This document shows, one piece after another, positions 56,640 through 64,000 of a stretch of DNA of 64,000 nt. Origin of the DNA: Methanosphaera cuniculi (GTDB lineage: Archaea; Methanobacteriota; Methanobacteria; Methanobacteriales; Methanobacteriaceae); the NCBI RefSeq assembly GCF_003149675.1, contig NZ_LWMS01000020.1, positions 62,001-126,000 of the forward strand, given 5' to 3'. A program made the translations under genes and the position numbers. Each line of letters begins with the position of its first letter. The stretch's first letter is position 1. The notes under the pieces were generated by a model. That model was not told the DNA's origin. It saw nothing but the letters and a program-made list of their open reading frames with translations, and did not search any database.

Positions 56640-57500
56640 ATGAAAGAAACATACATGGATCATGAAGATGAGGATCTTCTAGATAAATATCAAAACTTCA
56701 ATGAAGAAGAAAACAAGGTATTTACTCCAGCAAATAATAAAAATTCATTTGATTTAAAACATGAAAGACTACATACACAAAATGAAAGAATCTTTGATGA
56801 TGAACCAAAAAATATAATAATTGTCGGAGGAGGACATGTAGGAAATGGACTTATCATCAGACTACGTAAACGAAGCAATTATAATATTACAATAGTAGAT
56901 GATAATGAAAAAAGACTTGAGAAAATAAAAGATGTCTTTAAAGATGTACGAATTGTAAAAGGAAATGCAACTAACCGTAAAATACTTGAAAAAGCAGGAA
57001 TACAAACAGCAGATATAATAGTAGTTGCAACAAGTACAGATGAAATAAATCTACTAATAGGAATTATTGCTCAAGAATATGGAGTAACAAAAGTAATATC
57101 AAGAACAGAAAATCCATCACACATTAAAATGTTTAAAAGACTTGGACTAAGTGAAGTAGTAAGTCCAGAACTTACAACATGTATAAGTATATTAAAACTT
57201 ATAACAAGTACAAATAACATTGTAGAACTTCCATCAACAGGAAAAGAATCATATGAAATTGTAGAAATACCAGTATCATCTAAGAAAATTATTGGAAAAA
57301 AAATTGGTGATATAAGTCCTGATAAAAACTTTATAATAATGCAATGTTTCAAAAAAAGTACTGATCAAGAATTAATAGCTCAAAATGATATTATTCTAGA
57401 AGAAGGTGATGTAATAACATTACTTGTTAAAAAAAGCTACTTTAAAAAGATTAAAAAAATATTTTGTAAAACACGTAGATTCATTGATTCAATTATGTAA
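56640..57500 (+). CDS. trkA: TrkA-family potassium uptake regulator
   Basis: A 286-aa protein: a ~55-residue charged N-terminal extension, then the RCK/TrkA-N Rossmann domain (NIIIVGGGHVGNGLIIRL, TIVDDNEKRLEKI, IVKGNATNRKILEKAGI), and a TrkA-C domain (EIPVSSKKIIGKKIGDI). It binds NAD(H) and gates a Trk/Ktr K+ channel; no TrkH lies near. The extension is unusual. SD AAAGGAAA, ATG 56640. Confidence 0.9.
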   Translation: MKETYMDHEDEDLLDKYQNFNEEENKVFTPANNKNSFDLKHERLHTQNERIFDDEPKNIIIVGGGHVGNGLIIRLRKRSNYNITIVDDNEKRLEKIKDVFKDVRIVKGNATNRKILEKAGIQTADIIVVATSTDEINLLIGIIAQEYGVTKVISRTENPSHIKMFKRLGLSEVVSPELTTCISILKLITSTNNIVELPSTGKESYEIVEIPVSSKKIIGKKIGDISPDKNFIIMQCFKKSTDQELIAQNDIILEEGDVITLLVKKSYFKKIKKIFCKTRRFIDSIM

Positions 57501-57596
57501 AAAAAAAGAATAATTTATATAAAAAGAAGAATTTAATAACTTCTTTTTTTTCTTATCATCATTCCTTCGATTTTTTTATTAAATACTAATTTTTTT

Positions 57597-58229
57597 TTAT
57601 AGACTTGATGCTAACATTAATGCAAGCTTAAGCTGATCTGAAACTGCAGTTATTGCATAAGGTCCATGACCAGGAAATAGATTTGATACATCAAGTTTTG
57701 ATAGTTTTTCTATTGAATCTTTCATATCTTCAAGATTTCCAGTTGGAAGATCAGTACGTCCAAAGTTTCCACCTGAAAAGATTGTATCTCCACTTATAAG
57801 ATTTTCACCATCAAAAAGACATATTCCACCACGAGTATGACCAGGTGTATGAATTACTTCAAAATCACCTATTTTATCACCTTCATTTAATGGTTTAATG
57901 TCAAGATCAGGTACTTGCATTCCAAATGAAGAAGCAACAAGTGCATCATCATCTTTATCTTCTACTGTTTTTATATCTAGAGGATGCATATATATTTCAT
58001 AGCCATAGGTATCTTGTAAGTATTTATCTGCTCCCATATGATCAAAGTGGTTATGTGTATTTACAATTTTATTTATATCATCCATTGACATACCACTTTT
58101 TTGTATTTCATCTATTACATATTCTAGTGTTTCTCCACTTCCAGGGTCAATTAGTATATCATCTATTATATATACATTTGAATCACGATTTTTTCCTGGT
58201 ATAATTTTTATATTTCCTACACTATCCAT
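57597..58229 (-). CDS. MBL-fold metallo-hydrolase (glyoxalase II-like)
   Basis: A 210-aa metallo-beta-lactamase fold protein. The metal ligands are in NTHNHFDHMGADKYL (HxHxDH), HTPGHTRGGICLF and GDTIFSGGNFGRTD, with a final FPGHGPY. It resembles hydroxyacylglutathione hydrolase-type thioesterases; no glutathione exists in these organisms, so the substrate is unknown. SD GAGGTTAT. The gene downstream in operon order is unrelated. Confidence 0.87.
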   Translation of the reverse strand: MDSVGNIKIIPGKNRDSNVYIIDDILIDPGSGETLEYVIDEIQKSGMSMDDINKIVNTHNHFDHMGADKYLQDTYGYEIYMHPLDIKTVEDKDDDALVASSFGMQVPDLDIKPLNEGDKIGDFEVIHTPGHTRGGICLFDGENLISGDTIFSGGNFGRTDLPTGNLEDMKDSIEKLSKLDVSNLFPGHGPYAITAVSDQLKLALMLASSL

Positions 58230-58255
58230 TTAAATAACCTCATATTAAGTTTTTT

Positions 58256-58894
58256 TTAGTTTATTTGTCCATCTTTAAGATTTTGTAGATCAAATTTAAG
58301 ACCATAACATCCATATGTTTTACCAAGTAAGCGGTGATAATTTTTACTATCACGTTTAAATCCTAGTTTTTTATAAAAGTCAAGAAGATATGGTTTATCA
58401 TATTCAACATCAAGTAAAACAGCATTACAATTTGATTGACTTGCAATTTGTTTTGACTTCTCAACAAGTTTTGTTCCAAGACTTTCTCCACGATACATTG
58501 GATCAACATATAAATTACCAATATAATAATCTTTAGATCTTATCTTAGATGCAAATATTTCACTTAGCACAGCATTTTGAACTATTCGTGGTAGATTTGT
58601 ACATGTTGTATCTCGCATTGCCTTAAATGTTTCACGTAATGATATTTCAGATCCTTTAAATCCTACACATACACCTTTTATAGGAGAATCTTCATCATAA
58701 ATCACTGTTATAAACTTTCTATGATATGGATTAATATAACTACTGTTAATTAAACGTGTAATTCCTGTTGTTGCTCTGATTCTATCATTATCAAACAATA
58801 AGTCAAATAAGAAATGATCAGTACTATATATCCATGATGCTACCATATCAATATCATCATTTTCATTTAATTTTCTAAAGTGTAACATTTTCAT
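58256..58894 (-). CDS. GNAT-family N-acetyltransferase
   Basis: A 212-aa acyltransferase. The acetyl-CoA motif A is visible as NLYVDPMYRGESLGTKLVEKSKQIA, followed by VLLDVEYDKPYLLDFYKKLGFKRDSK. The N-terminal ~110 residues form the family-specific variable part. The substrate cannot be inferred. The 5' SD is weak (GAGAATCTGATG), and ATGs at 58894 and 58888 are both possible. It lies 26 bp upstream of the MBL gene and is probably co-transcribed. Confidence 0.82.
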   Translation of the reverse strand: MKMLHFRKLNENDDIDMVASWIYSTDHFLFDLLFDNDRIRATTGITRLINSSYINPYHRKFITVIYDEDSPIKGVCVGFKGSEISLRETFKAMRDTTCTNLPRIVQNAVLSEIFASKIRSKDYYIGNLYVDPMYRGESLGTKLVEKSKQIASQSNCNAVLLDVEYDKPYLLDFYKKLGFKRDSKNYHRLLGKTYGCYGLKFDLQNLKDGQIN

Positions 58895-59031
58895 CAGATT
58901 CTCTAATAAATATTTTTTTTATTATTTTAATATAAATTGAATTTTTTTTTCTTTTAGTTATTATTCATATATTTATAATAGTATTTTAATATAAACTTTT
59001 AATATTTAATCTTGATAAATATAGACCTATT

Positions 59032-60822
59032 ATGCAAAAAAAGAGTATTGTTGTTAATGACATTGATTATATTACAGAAAATGAAAAACCCGTAATAAGA
59101 CTATTTGGACAAGATGCAGAAACTCACACACCTATTATTGCAATAGATAAAACATTTAAGCCATACATGTACATACTACCATATGATTATGAAGCATGTA
59201 TTATTAGTCTAAAAGAAATGGGAATAGAAAATATTGAACTTGAAGAAAAAATAGATATTGGAATAAAACGTGAATTTATAAAAATAATACTAAAACATCC
59301 GCAAGATGTACCAAAGATACGTGATACAATTAAAAATCTACCATCAGTAAAACAAATTCGTGAATATGACATTCCATTTTATCGTAGATATCTGATTGAT
59401 AAACAAATTAAACCTACAAATATCATAGAAATAACAGGTGAAATTATAGATGTAGATGAAAATGAAGATGTAAATTCTAATATCACACTATTTCAGATGA
59501 CACAAGATCCAATAGATACACATAAAGCTCCAAAAAGTATGAAAATACTAAGTTTTGATATTGAAGTATATAACAAAGAAGGTATGCCAACACCAGAACA
59601 TGATCCAATAATTATGATGAGTATGACATCAAATGAAGGACGTGACATTGTATTATCAACTAAAAAATCAGAACTTAGTTATGTAGAAACATGTAAAACA
59701 GAAGAAGATATGCTTTATCGTTTTGCTGAAATTATACACAAAGAAAATCCTGACATACTAGTTGGGTATAATTCAGATAACTTTGATTTACCATACATTA
59801 AAAAACGTTGTGATAAACTTAAAATAAAACTAGAACTTGGAATGGATAATAGTTCTATTAAATTCATAAATCGTGGAATAAATACAGCAGCACAAATAAA
59901 AGGATATACACATGTTGATTTATATCCACTAGTACGTCAAACTATGAATCTTGATCATTATACACTTGAACGAGTATATGAGGAATTATTTGGTGAAGAA
60001 AAAGTTGATGTTGAAGGTGAGAAAATATTTGAATACTGGGATTCTGATGATGAACGACTAGTAGAATTATTTGAATATTCAAAAGATGATGCTCACACAA
60101 CTGTAATGATAGCAGATAAAATTACACCACTACCTGTAGCACAAACACGTCTTGTAGGACAACCACTTTTTGATATATCACGTATGACAACAGGACAAAT
60201 GGTTGAATGGTATTTGATAGACTGTGCATATGAACAAAATAATATAATACCAAATAAGCCAACTTCCACAGAATATACAGAAAGACGAGCAGATAAAAGT
60301 ATAACTGGAGGATATGTAAAAGAACCAGAAAAAGGATTATTTGAACATATTGCATATCTAGATTTTAAAAGTTTGTATCCATCAATTATAATATCTAAAA
60401 ATATATCACCAGATACAATAGTAGATGATACATCAAAATATGATGAGAATGACTATTATACATGTCCTGAAAATGGGTATAAATTCTTAAAACAACCATT
60501 TGGATTCATACCATCAATTATGGGAAATATACTTGATGAAAGACAAAAAATAAAACAAAAAATGAAAATAACAACAATACCAGAAGATAAAAAAGCCTAT
60601 GACTATGAACAACAAGGACTTAAAAGACTTGCCAACTCAATGTTTGGAGCTTATGGATATACACGTTTCCGTTGGTATAAAAAAGAATGTGCAGCAGCAA
60701 TAACAGCATGGGGACGAGAATACATTCAAGATGCAATGGCAAAATCTGAAGAATATGGTTTTAAACCAATATATGCAGATACAGATGGATTCTATGCAAC
60801 TTATGTAGAAGACCTAGAATAA
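59032..60822 (+). CDS. polB: DNA polymerase family B, large fragment of a split polymerase (PolB1)
   Basis: A 596-aa protein. The exonuclease site begins ILSFDIEVYNKEG (Exo I), with LVGYNSDNFDLPYI (Exo II) and YSKDDAHTT (Exo III). Polymerase motif A is YLDFKSLYPSI, motif B LKRLANSMFGAYGY, and motif C IYADTDGF. The frame stops eleven residues after motif C, before the thumb, just as Methanothermobacter PolB1 does. The thumb is on a separate gene there, so this is a genuine split and not a truncation. No SD; probably leaderless. Confidence 0.93.
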   Translation: MQKKSIVVNDIDYITENEKPVIRLFGQDAETHTPIIAIDKTFKPYMYILPYDYEACIISLKEMGIENIELEEKIDIGIKREFIKIILKHPQDVPKIRDTIKNLPSVKQIREYDIPFYRRYLIDKQIKPTNIIEITGEIIDVDENEDVNSNITLFQMTQDPIDTHKAPKSMKILSFDIEVYNKEGMPTPEHDPIIMMSMTSNEGRDIVLSTKKSELSYVETCKTEEDMLYRFAEIIHKENPDILVGYNSDNFDLPYIKKRCDKLKIKLELGMDNSSIKFINRGINTAAQIKGYTHVDLYPLVRQTMNLDHYTLERVYEELFGEEKVDVEGEKIFEYWDSDDERLVELFEYSKDDAHTTVMIADKITPLPVAQTRLVGQPLFDISRMTTGQMVEWYLIDCAYEQNNIIPNKPTSTEYTERRADKSITGGYVKEPEKGLFEHIAYLDFKSLYPSIIISKNISPDTIVDDTSKYDENDYYTCPENGYKFLKQPFGFIPSIMGNILDERQKIKQKMKITTIPEDKKAYDYEQQGLKRLANSMFGAYGYTRFRWYKKECAAAITAWGREYIQDAMAKSEEYGFKPIYADTDGFYATYVEDLE

Positions 60823-60899
60823 AAATTATATAAAGAAATATTAATACTAAAAAACAAAAATATAATTATACTAAAAAAAATATTAAGGTAATAAATTAT

Positions 60900-61286
60900 A
60901 TGAAAGTAAGTCCTTTAAAAGCAATTATAATACTAATTGTACTAGCAGGAGTTGTATATGGAACCTACACAGCAACAATGCAACAATTACCAGATCTATC
61001 TGGTGATATTGTAGGAAATACAACATCTATTGCAAATGTTACAAATCAAACAATAGGAACAATATATCTTGATGATCATAAAAATGAAACATCAAATATT
61101 TCGGTTATAATTACAAAAAAGACAAAATTATACAAGGAAAATAAGGACAACCAGCGAAGCAAAGCCTATATGAAAGATTTAACAACAGGATCAAGGGTAG
61201 ATGTATATACAATAGGTGAATATTCAAATACAATACCACCACAAATAACAGCAGATGAAATAATTATTAAACCGAAAAATAAGTAA
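60900..61286 (+). CDS. Membrane-anchored small protein of unknown function
   Basis: A 128-aa protein with an N-terminal transmembrane helix (residues 7-24) and a soluble part beginning with Asn/Thr sequons, then a compact beta-rich region (VIITKKTKLYKEN, TTGSRVDVYTIGEYS). It resembles the small DUF3221/OB-like extracellular domains only loosely. SD AAGGTAAT. It follows polB after 77 bp. Confidence 0.55.
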   Translation: MKVSPLKAIIILIVLAGVVYGTYTATMQQLPDLSGDIVGNTTSIANVTNQTIGTIYLDDHKNETSNISVIITKKTKLYKENKDNQRSKAYMKDLTTGSRVDVYTIGEYSNTIPPQITADEIIIKPKNK

Positions 61287-61483
61287 ATAAATACAATAGT
61301 TATTTATTTTAACCATCCATCATTTTTTTACTTTTTTTTAAAAATAAAAATATAAACATTTCTTTTTAGAATTTAAACGATTTTACTTAAGATTAAAAAA
61401 ATATTTTTTAAAGTTTGAATCTTATAAAAGTATAAATAGAAGTTTTTATAAATATATGAATAACCTTAGATTTCAAAGAAAAA

Positions 61484-61491
61484 TTTATAAT
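61484..61491 (+). promoter_or_regulatory. Candidate TATA box of tRNA-Trp
   Basis: TTTATAAT, 31-38 nt before the mature 5' end, predicts a short 5' leader. AT-rich surroundings make other boxes possible. Confidence 0.4.
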
Positions 61492-61521
61492 TTTCGGAAA
61501 TCTGTCTTAGCACTAGTTAAT

Positions 61522-61667
<146 letters not shown>

Positions 61668-61887
61668 CTTTTAAAAACTTTTTATACATTACTAATTTTT
61701 TTATAAATAAACTTTTAATTTAAATTCAACATTCTTTTTATATAAAAGCTAATTTTTAATAGAACTGAACTTTTTTTTTAGTGATAATATTTTTTCTAAT
61801 TTTAAAATACATTAAAAAGTATTAATAATATATTTTTTTTATAAAAAGAGTTAAAAAAAAGAAGTTATAGAGTATATTTTTTTTAGT

Positions 61888-62679
61888 TTACTTTTGTTTT
61901 TCAAGTTCTTGTTTTATGCGTTTTTCTAGGTGTTTTATCATTTTTATTGCATATACTCCTGCTCCATATCCATTATCTATGTTCATTGTTGATATTCCTG
62001 GTGCACATGATTGTAGCATTGAAAATAGTGCTGTGAATCCTTTTTCACCCACTCCATATCCAGTTGATGTTGGTACTGCTACTATTGGTACATCTACAAG
62101 TCCTCCAATGACTGATGGTAGTGCTCCTTCCATTCCTGCTACTACTATGATTATGTCTATTTGTTGATCTAGTAGGTATGCTAGTTTATCAACTAAGCGG
62201 TGTATTCCTGCTACTCCCACATCATATGTTGTGATTGTTTCAATTCCTTCTTGTTTTATTGTTATGTTGGCTTCCTGAGCTATTGGTATGTCTGCTGTTC
62301 CTGCTGTTATGATTCCTACACGACCTTTATGTTGTTCTATTGGGAATTTATTAATGGTTAATATAGATGCATCCTTATAATATGTTGCATTTTCAATAAT
62401 GCTATCATTTAATTGTGGTTGTATCTTTTTATATCTATCTTGTGGTAATCTTGTTATCATTAGATTGTGAGGTATTTTAATATTATTAATTAGATTAATG
62501 AGATCATCATCTGTTTTTCCTTGTGCATAAATAGCCTCAGGAACTCCAGTACGTTCTGATCTTCTATCATCAAATTTAACATGTTCACCTATTTCTTGCA
62601 TTTGCATAATTTTAAGCTTATCTTCAGCATCAGTAATTGATATTGAACCATTTACAAGTTTTTCAAGAATTTCCTTCAT
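61888..62679 (-). CDS. larB: LarB-like nickel pincer cofactor biosynthesis protein
   Basis: A 263-aa AIR-carboxylase-like enzyme: FDDRRSERTGVPEAIYAQGKT, GIITAGTADIPIAQEA, DVGVAGIHRLVDKLAYL and AGMEGALPSVIGGLVDVPIVAVPTSTGYGVGEKG. LarB carboxylates and hydrolyses nicotinate adenine dinucleotide for the NPN cofactor of lactate racemase-like enzymes. The open frame extends to 62835 but that part is hydrophobic and lies over the divergent hypF region, so ATG 62679 is used. There is no SD and a TATA-like stretch upstream suggests a leaderless mRNA. LarC/LarE are not in the window. Confidence 0.88.
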   Translation of the reverse strand: MKEILEKLVNGSISITDAEDKLKIMQMQEIGEHVKFDDRRSERTGVPEAIYAQGKTDDDLINLINNIKIPHNLMITRLPQDRYKKIQPQLNDSIIENATYYKDASILTINKFPIEQHKGRVGIITAGTADIPIAQEANITIKQEGIETITTYDVGVAGIHRLVDKLAYLLDQQIDIIIVVAGMEGALPSVIGGLVDVPIVAVPTSTGYGVGEKGFTALFSMLQSCAPGISTMNIDNGYGAGVYAIKMIKHLEKRIKQELEKQK

Positions 62680-62824
62680 AATACTACATATTATAAAAAC
62701 AATCACATATAAACATTGATTAAAATAAATATCATAATATAATATGAAAATTGAATAAATATCATATACTATAAAAAAAATAAGAGCATGAAAAAAAGAG
62801 AATAAAAGCAAGGAGTATAGTCTT

Positions 62825-64000
62825 ATGAAATACACAGCATCACTACTAGTTGAAGGAATAGTACAAGGAGTAGGATTTAGACCAACAGTATATAGAATAG
62901 CAAAAGCATTAAACCTAAATGGATATGTACGAAATATGGGAAATATTGTTGAAATAATAATCCAAGGAAAACAAGAAACTATAGATCAATTCATACAAGA
63001 TCTACAAACCAAAAAGCCAATACGTTCAACAATAAACAACATAGAAGCAGACATACAACCAGTAGATGAAAACACCAAGATATATGATGATTTTTCAATA
63101 AAAGAAAGTAGTGATGCAATATCAGGAACATCAGTAATACCACCTGATATGAGTATATGTGATGAATGTCTAGATGAAATATACAATAACACAGATCGAC
63201 ACTACCAATACCCATTTACAGCATGTACCAACTGTGGACCAAGATTTACATTAATACGTGATGTACCATATGATCGTAAAAATACAACAATGGATGAATT
63301 TCCACTATGTGAAGATTGTCTTAAAGAATATTATAATCCTGAAAATAGACGATATCATGCTGAGGCAACATGCTGTCCTGAATGTGGACCACAAGTATTT
63401 CTAGCTGATAATAATGGAATAATCAAGTGTGATAATCCAATAGAAAAAACATCCCAGTTAATTGATTCTGGAAAAATTCTTGCAATTAAAGGAATAGGAG
63501 GAACACATCTTGTATGTAAAACAACAACAGATGATGCTGTTAATACACTACGTAAAAGACTTGGTCGTTACACTCAACCTTTTGCATGTATGACACCTGA
63601 TATTAAAACAGCACGCAAATTTGTAAAAATAAGTAGTGATGAGGAAGAAATGCTTACATCAACAGCAAAGCCAATAGTAGTACTTGATAAAACAGATGAC
63701 TACATACTATCTGATAGTATCTCACCAAATCTTCATAATCAAGGTGTAATGCTACCATATACAGGACTTCACTACCTGTTATTTAAATACTCAGATGAAC
63801 CTGCATTTATTATGACATCAGCAAATCTTCCTGGTAATCCTATGCTAATTGAAAATAATGAGATTATAGAAAATCTTGATGGTATTGCTGATTACTACCT
63901 ACTTCATGATAGAGAAATTCTTAATAGGTGTGATGATAGTGTAATAAGATTTAGAAATCAGATGCCAGGATTTATCAGACGTTCACGTGGATTTACACCA
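62825..64000 (+). CDS. hypF: Carbamoyltransferase HypF, N-terminal part (3' end outside window)
   Basis: Starts with the acylphosphatase domain ([20 protein letters not shown]), then the two zinc fingers (CDECLDEI ... [13 protein letters not shown] and CEDCLKEYY ... CCPECGP), then the YrdC-like domain ([29 protein letters not shown]). The frame stays open to the end of the window, 392 codons. HypF makes the cyanide ligand of the NiFe centre from carbamoyl phosphate and so matures EhbN. SD AAGGAG; divergent from larB. Confidence 0.95.
   Translation, partial: MKYTASLLVEGIVQGVGFRPTVYRIAKALNLNGYVRNMGNIVEIIIQGKQETIDQFIQDLQTKKPIRSTINNIEADIQPVDENTKIYDDFSIKESSDAISGTSVIPPDMSICDECLDEIYNNTDRHYQYPFTACTNCGPRFTLIRDVPYDRKNTTMDEFPLCEDCLKEYYNPENRRYHAEATCCPECGPQVFLADNNGIIKCDNPIEKTSQLIDSGKILAIKGIGGTHLVCKTTTDDAVNTLRKRLGRYTQPFACMTPDIKTARKFVKISSDEEEMLTSTAKPIVVLDKTDDYILSDSISPNLHNQGVMLPYTGLHYLLFKYSDEPAFIMTSANLPGNPMLIENNEIIENLDGIADYYLLHDREILNRCDDSVIRFRNQMPGFIRRSRGFTP

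Noticed and set aside
62680-62835. 52-residue hydrophobic N-terminal extension of larB
   Set aside because: It overlaps the divergent hypF control region, has Phe/Tyr/Ile composition typical of translated AT-rich spacer, and LarB proteins start with the short KEILEKL-like segment.

Overview
The window reads as chromosome of a very AT-rich hydrogen-using methanogenic archaeon of the order Methanobacteriales, most likely a Methanosphaera species. The reasons are the Ehb energy-converting hydrogenase cluster, formyl-MFR:H4MPT formyltransferase (ftr), an Fae-Hps fusion, a family B DNA polymerase split after motif C, the Nop5/fibrillarin pair, an intron-containing tRNA-Trp, and giant Asn/Thr-rich adhesin-like proteins. 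Species identity is inference; no search was run.

Layout. 1-4.2 kb: end of an adhesin-like gene, argG, a membrane hydrolase. 4.3-13.7 kb: sixteen ehb genes (ehbA-P) as one tight operon, with an extra 13-codon ORF wedged between ehbE and ehbF. 13.8-17.1 kb: iron island with feoA, feoB, DtxR-type operator palindromes, and two small zinc-ribbon genes. 18-22.8 kb: a nucleotidyltransferase, an ACT regulator, a surface protein, then DUF366-queD-queE (preQ0/archaeosine). 23.3-26.3 kb: three CBS-domain genes. 26.5-31.9 kb: pheA, two membrane-anchored proteins, coaBC, nop5, fibrillarin. 32.2-38.8 kb: accessory region with a frameshifted adhesin, a 2.1-kb gene desert, and a frameshifted cytosine-5 DNA methyltransferase. 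38.9-42.3 kb: sugar nucleotidyltransferase-cupin and a large glycosyltransferase. 42.5-49 kb: tandem purE, ubiD-like, hisH, an AIR-synthase-like gene, a pilin-like protein, an antiporter. 49-60.8 kb: PHP phosphoesterase, fae-hps, ogt, bofA-like, NAD(P)HX repair, ftr, a flippase-like protein, trkA, an MBL hydrolase, GNAT, polB large part. 61.5 kb: tRNA-Trp whose intron is a box C/D guide. 61.9-64 kb: larB divergent from hypF (cut by the window end).

The most unusual signal is translational. At six genes the only start codon at proper Shine-Dalgarno spacing is ATT or ATA. Three of them (queE, a Ser-rich membrane protein at 27332-28048, and the adhesin at 35541) have no usable ATG/GTG/TTG at all, so ordinary gene callers miss or truncate them. 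A second recurrent signal is a C-rich, anti-Shine-Dalgarno-like stretch (ACCTCC, CACCTC, CCCTCTC) just before the T-tract at many gene 3' ends. A third is the tRNA-Trp intron, whose guide next to box D pairs with the anticodon loop so that the D+5 rule lands exactly on C34. The enzymes using such guides (Nop5, fibrillarin) are encoded about 30 kb away in the same window.

Functionally the window joins energy conversion and anabolism (Ehb, Ftr, Fae-Hps, nickel-related LarB/HypF), iron uptake, purine/histidine/arginine/phenylalanine synthesis, tRNA modification, and surface glycoproteins.
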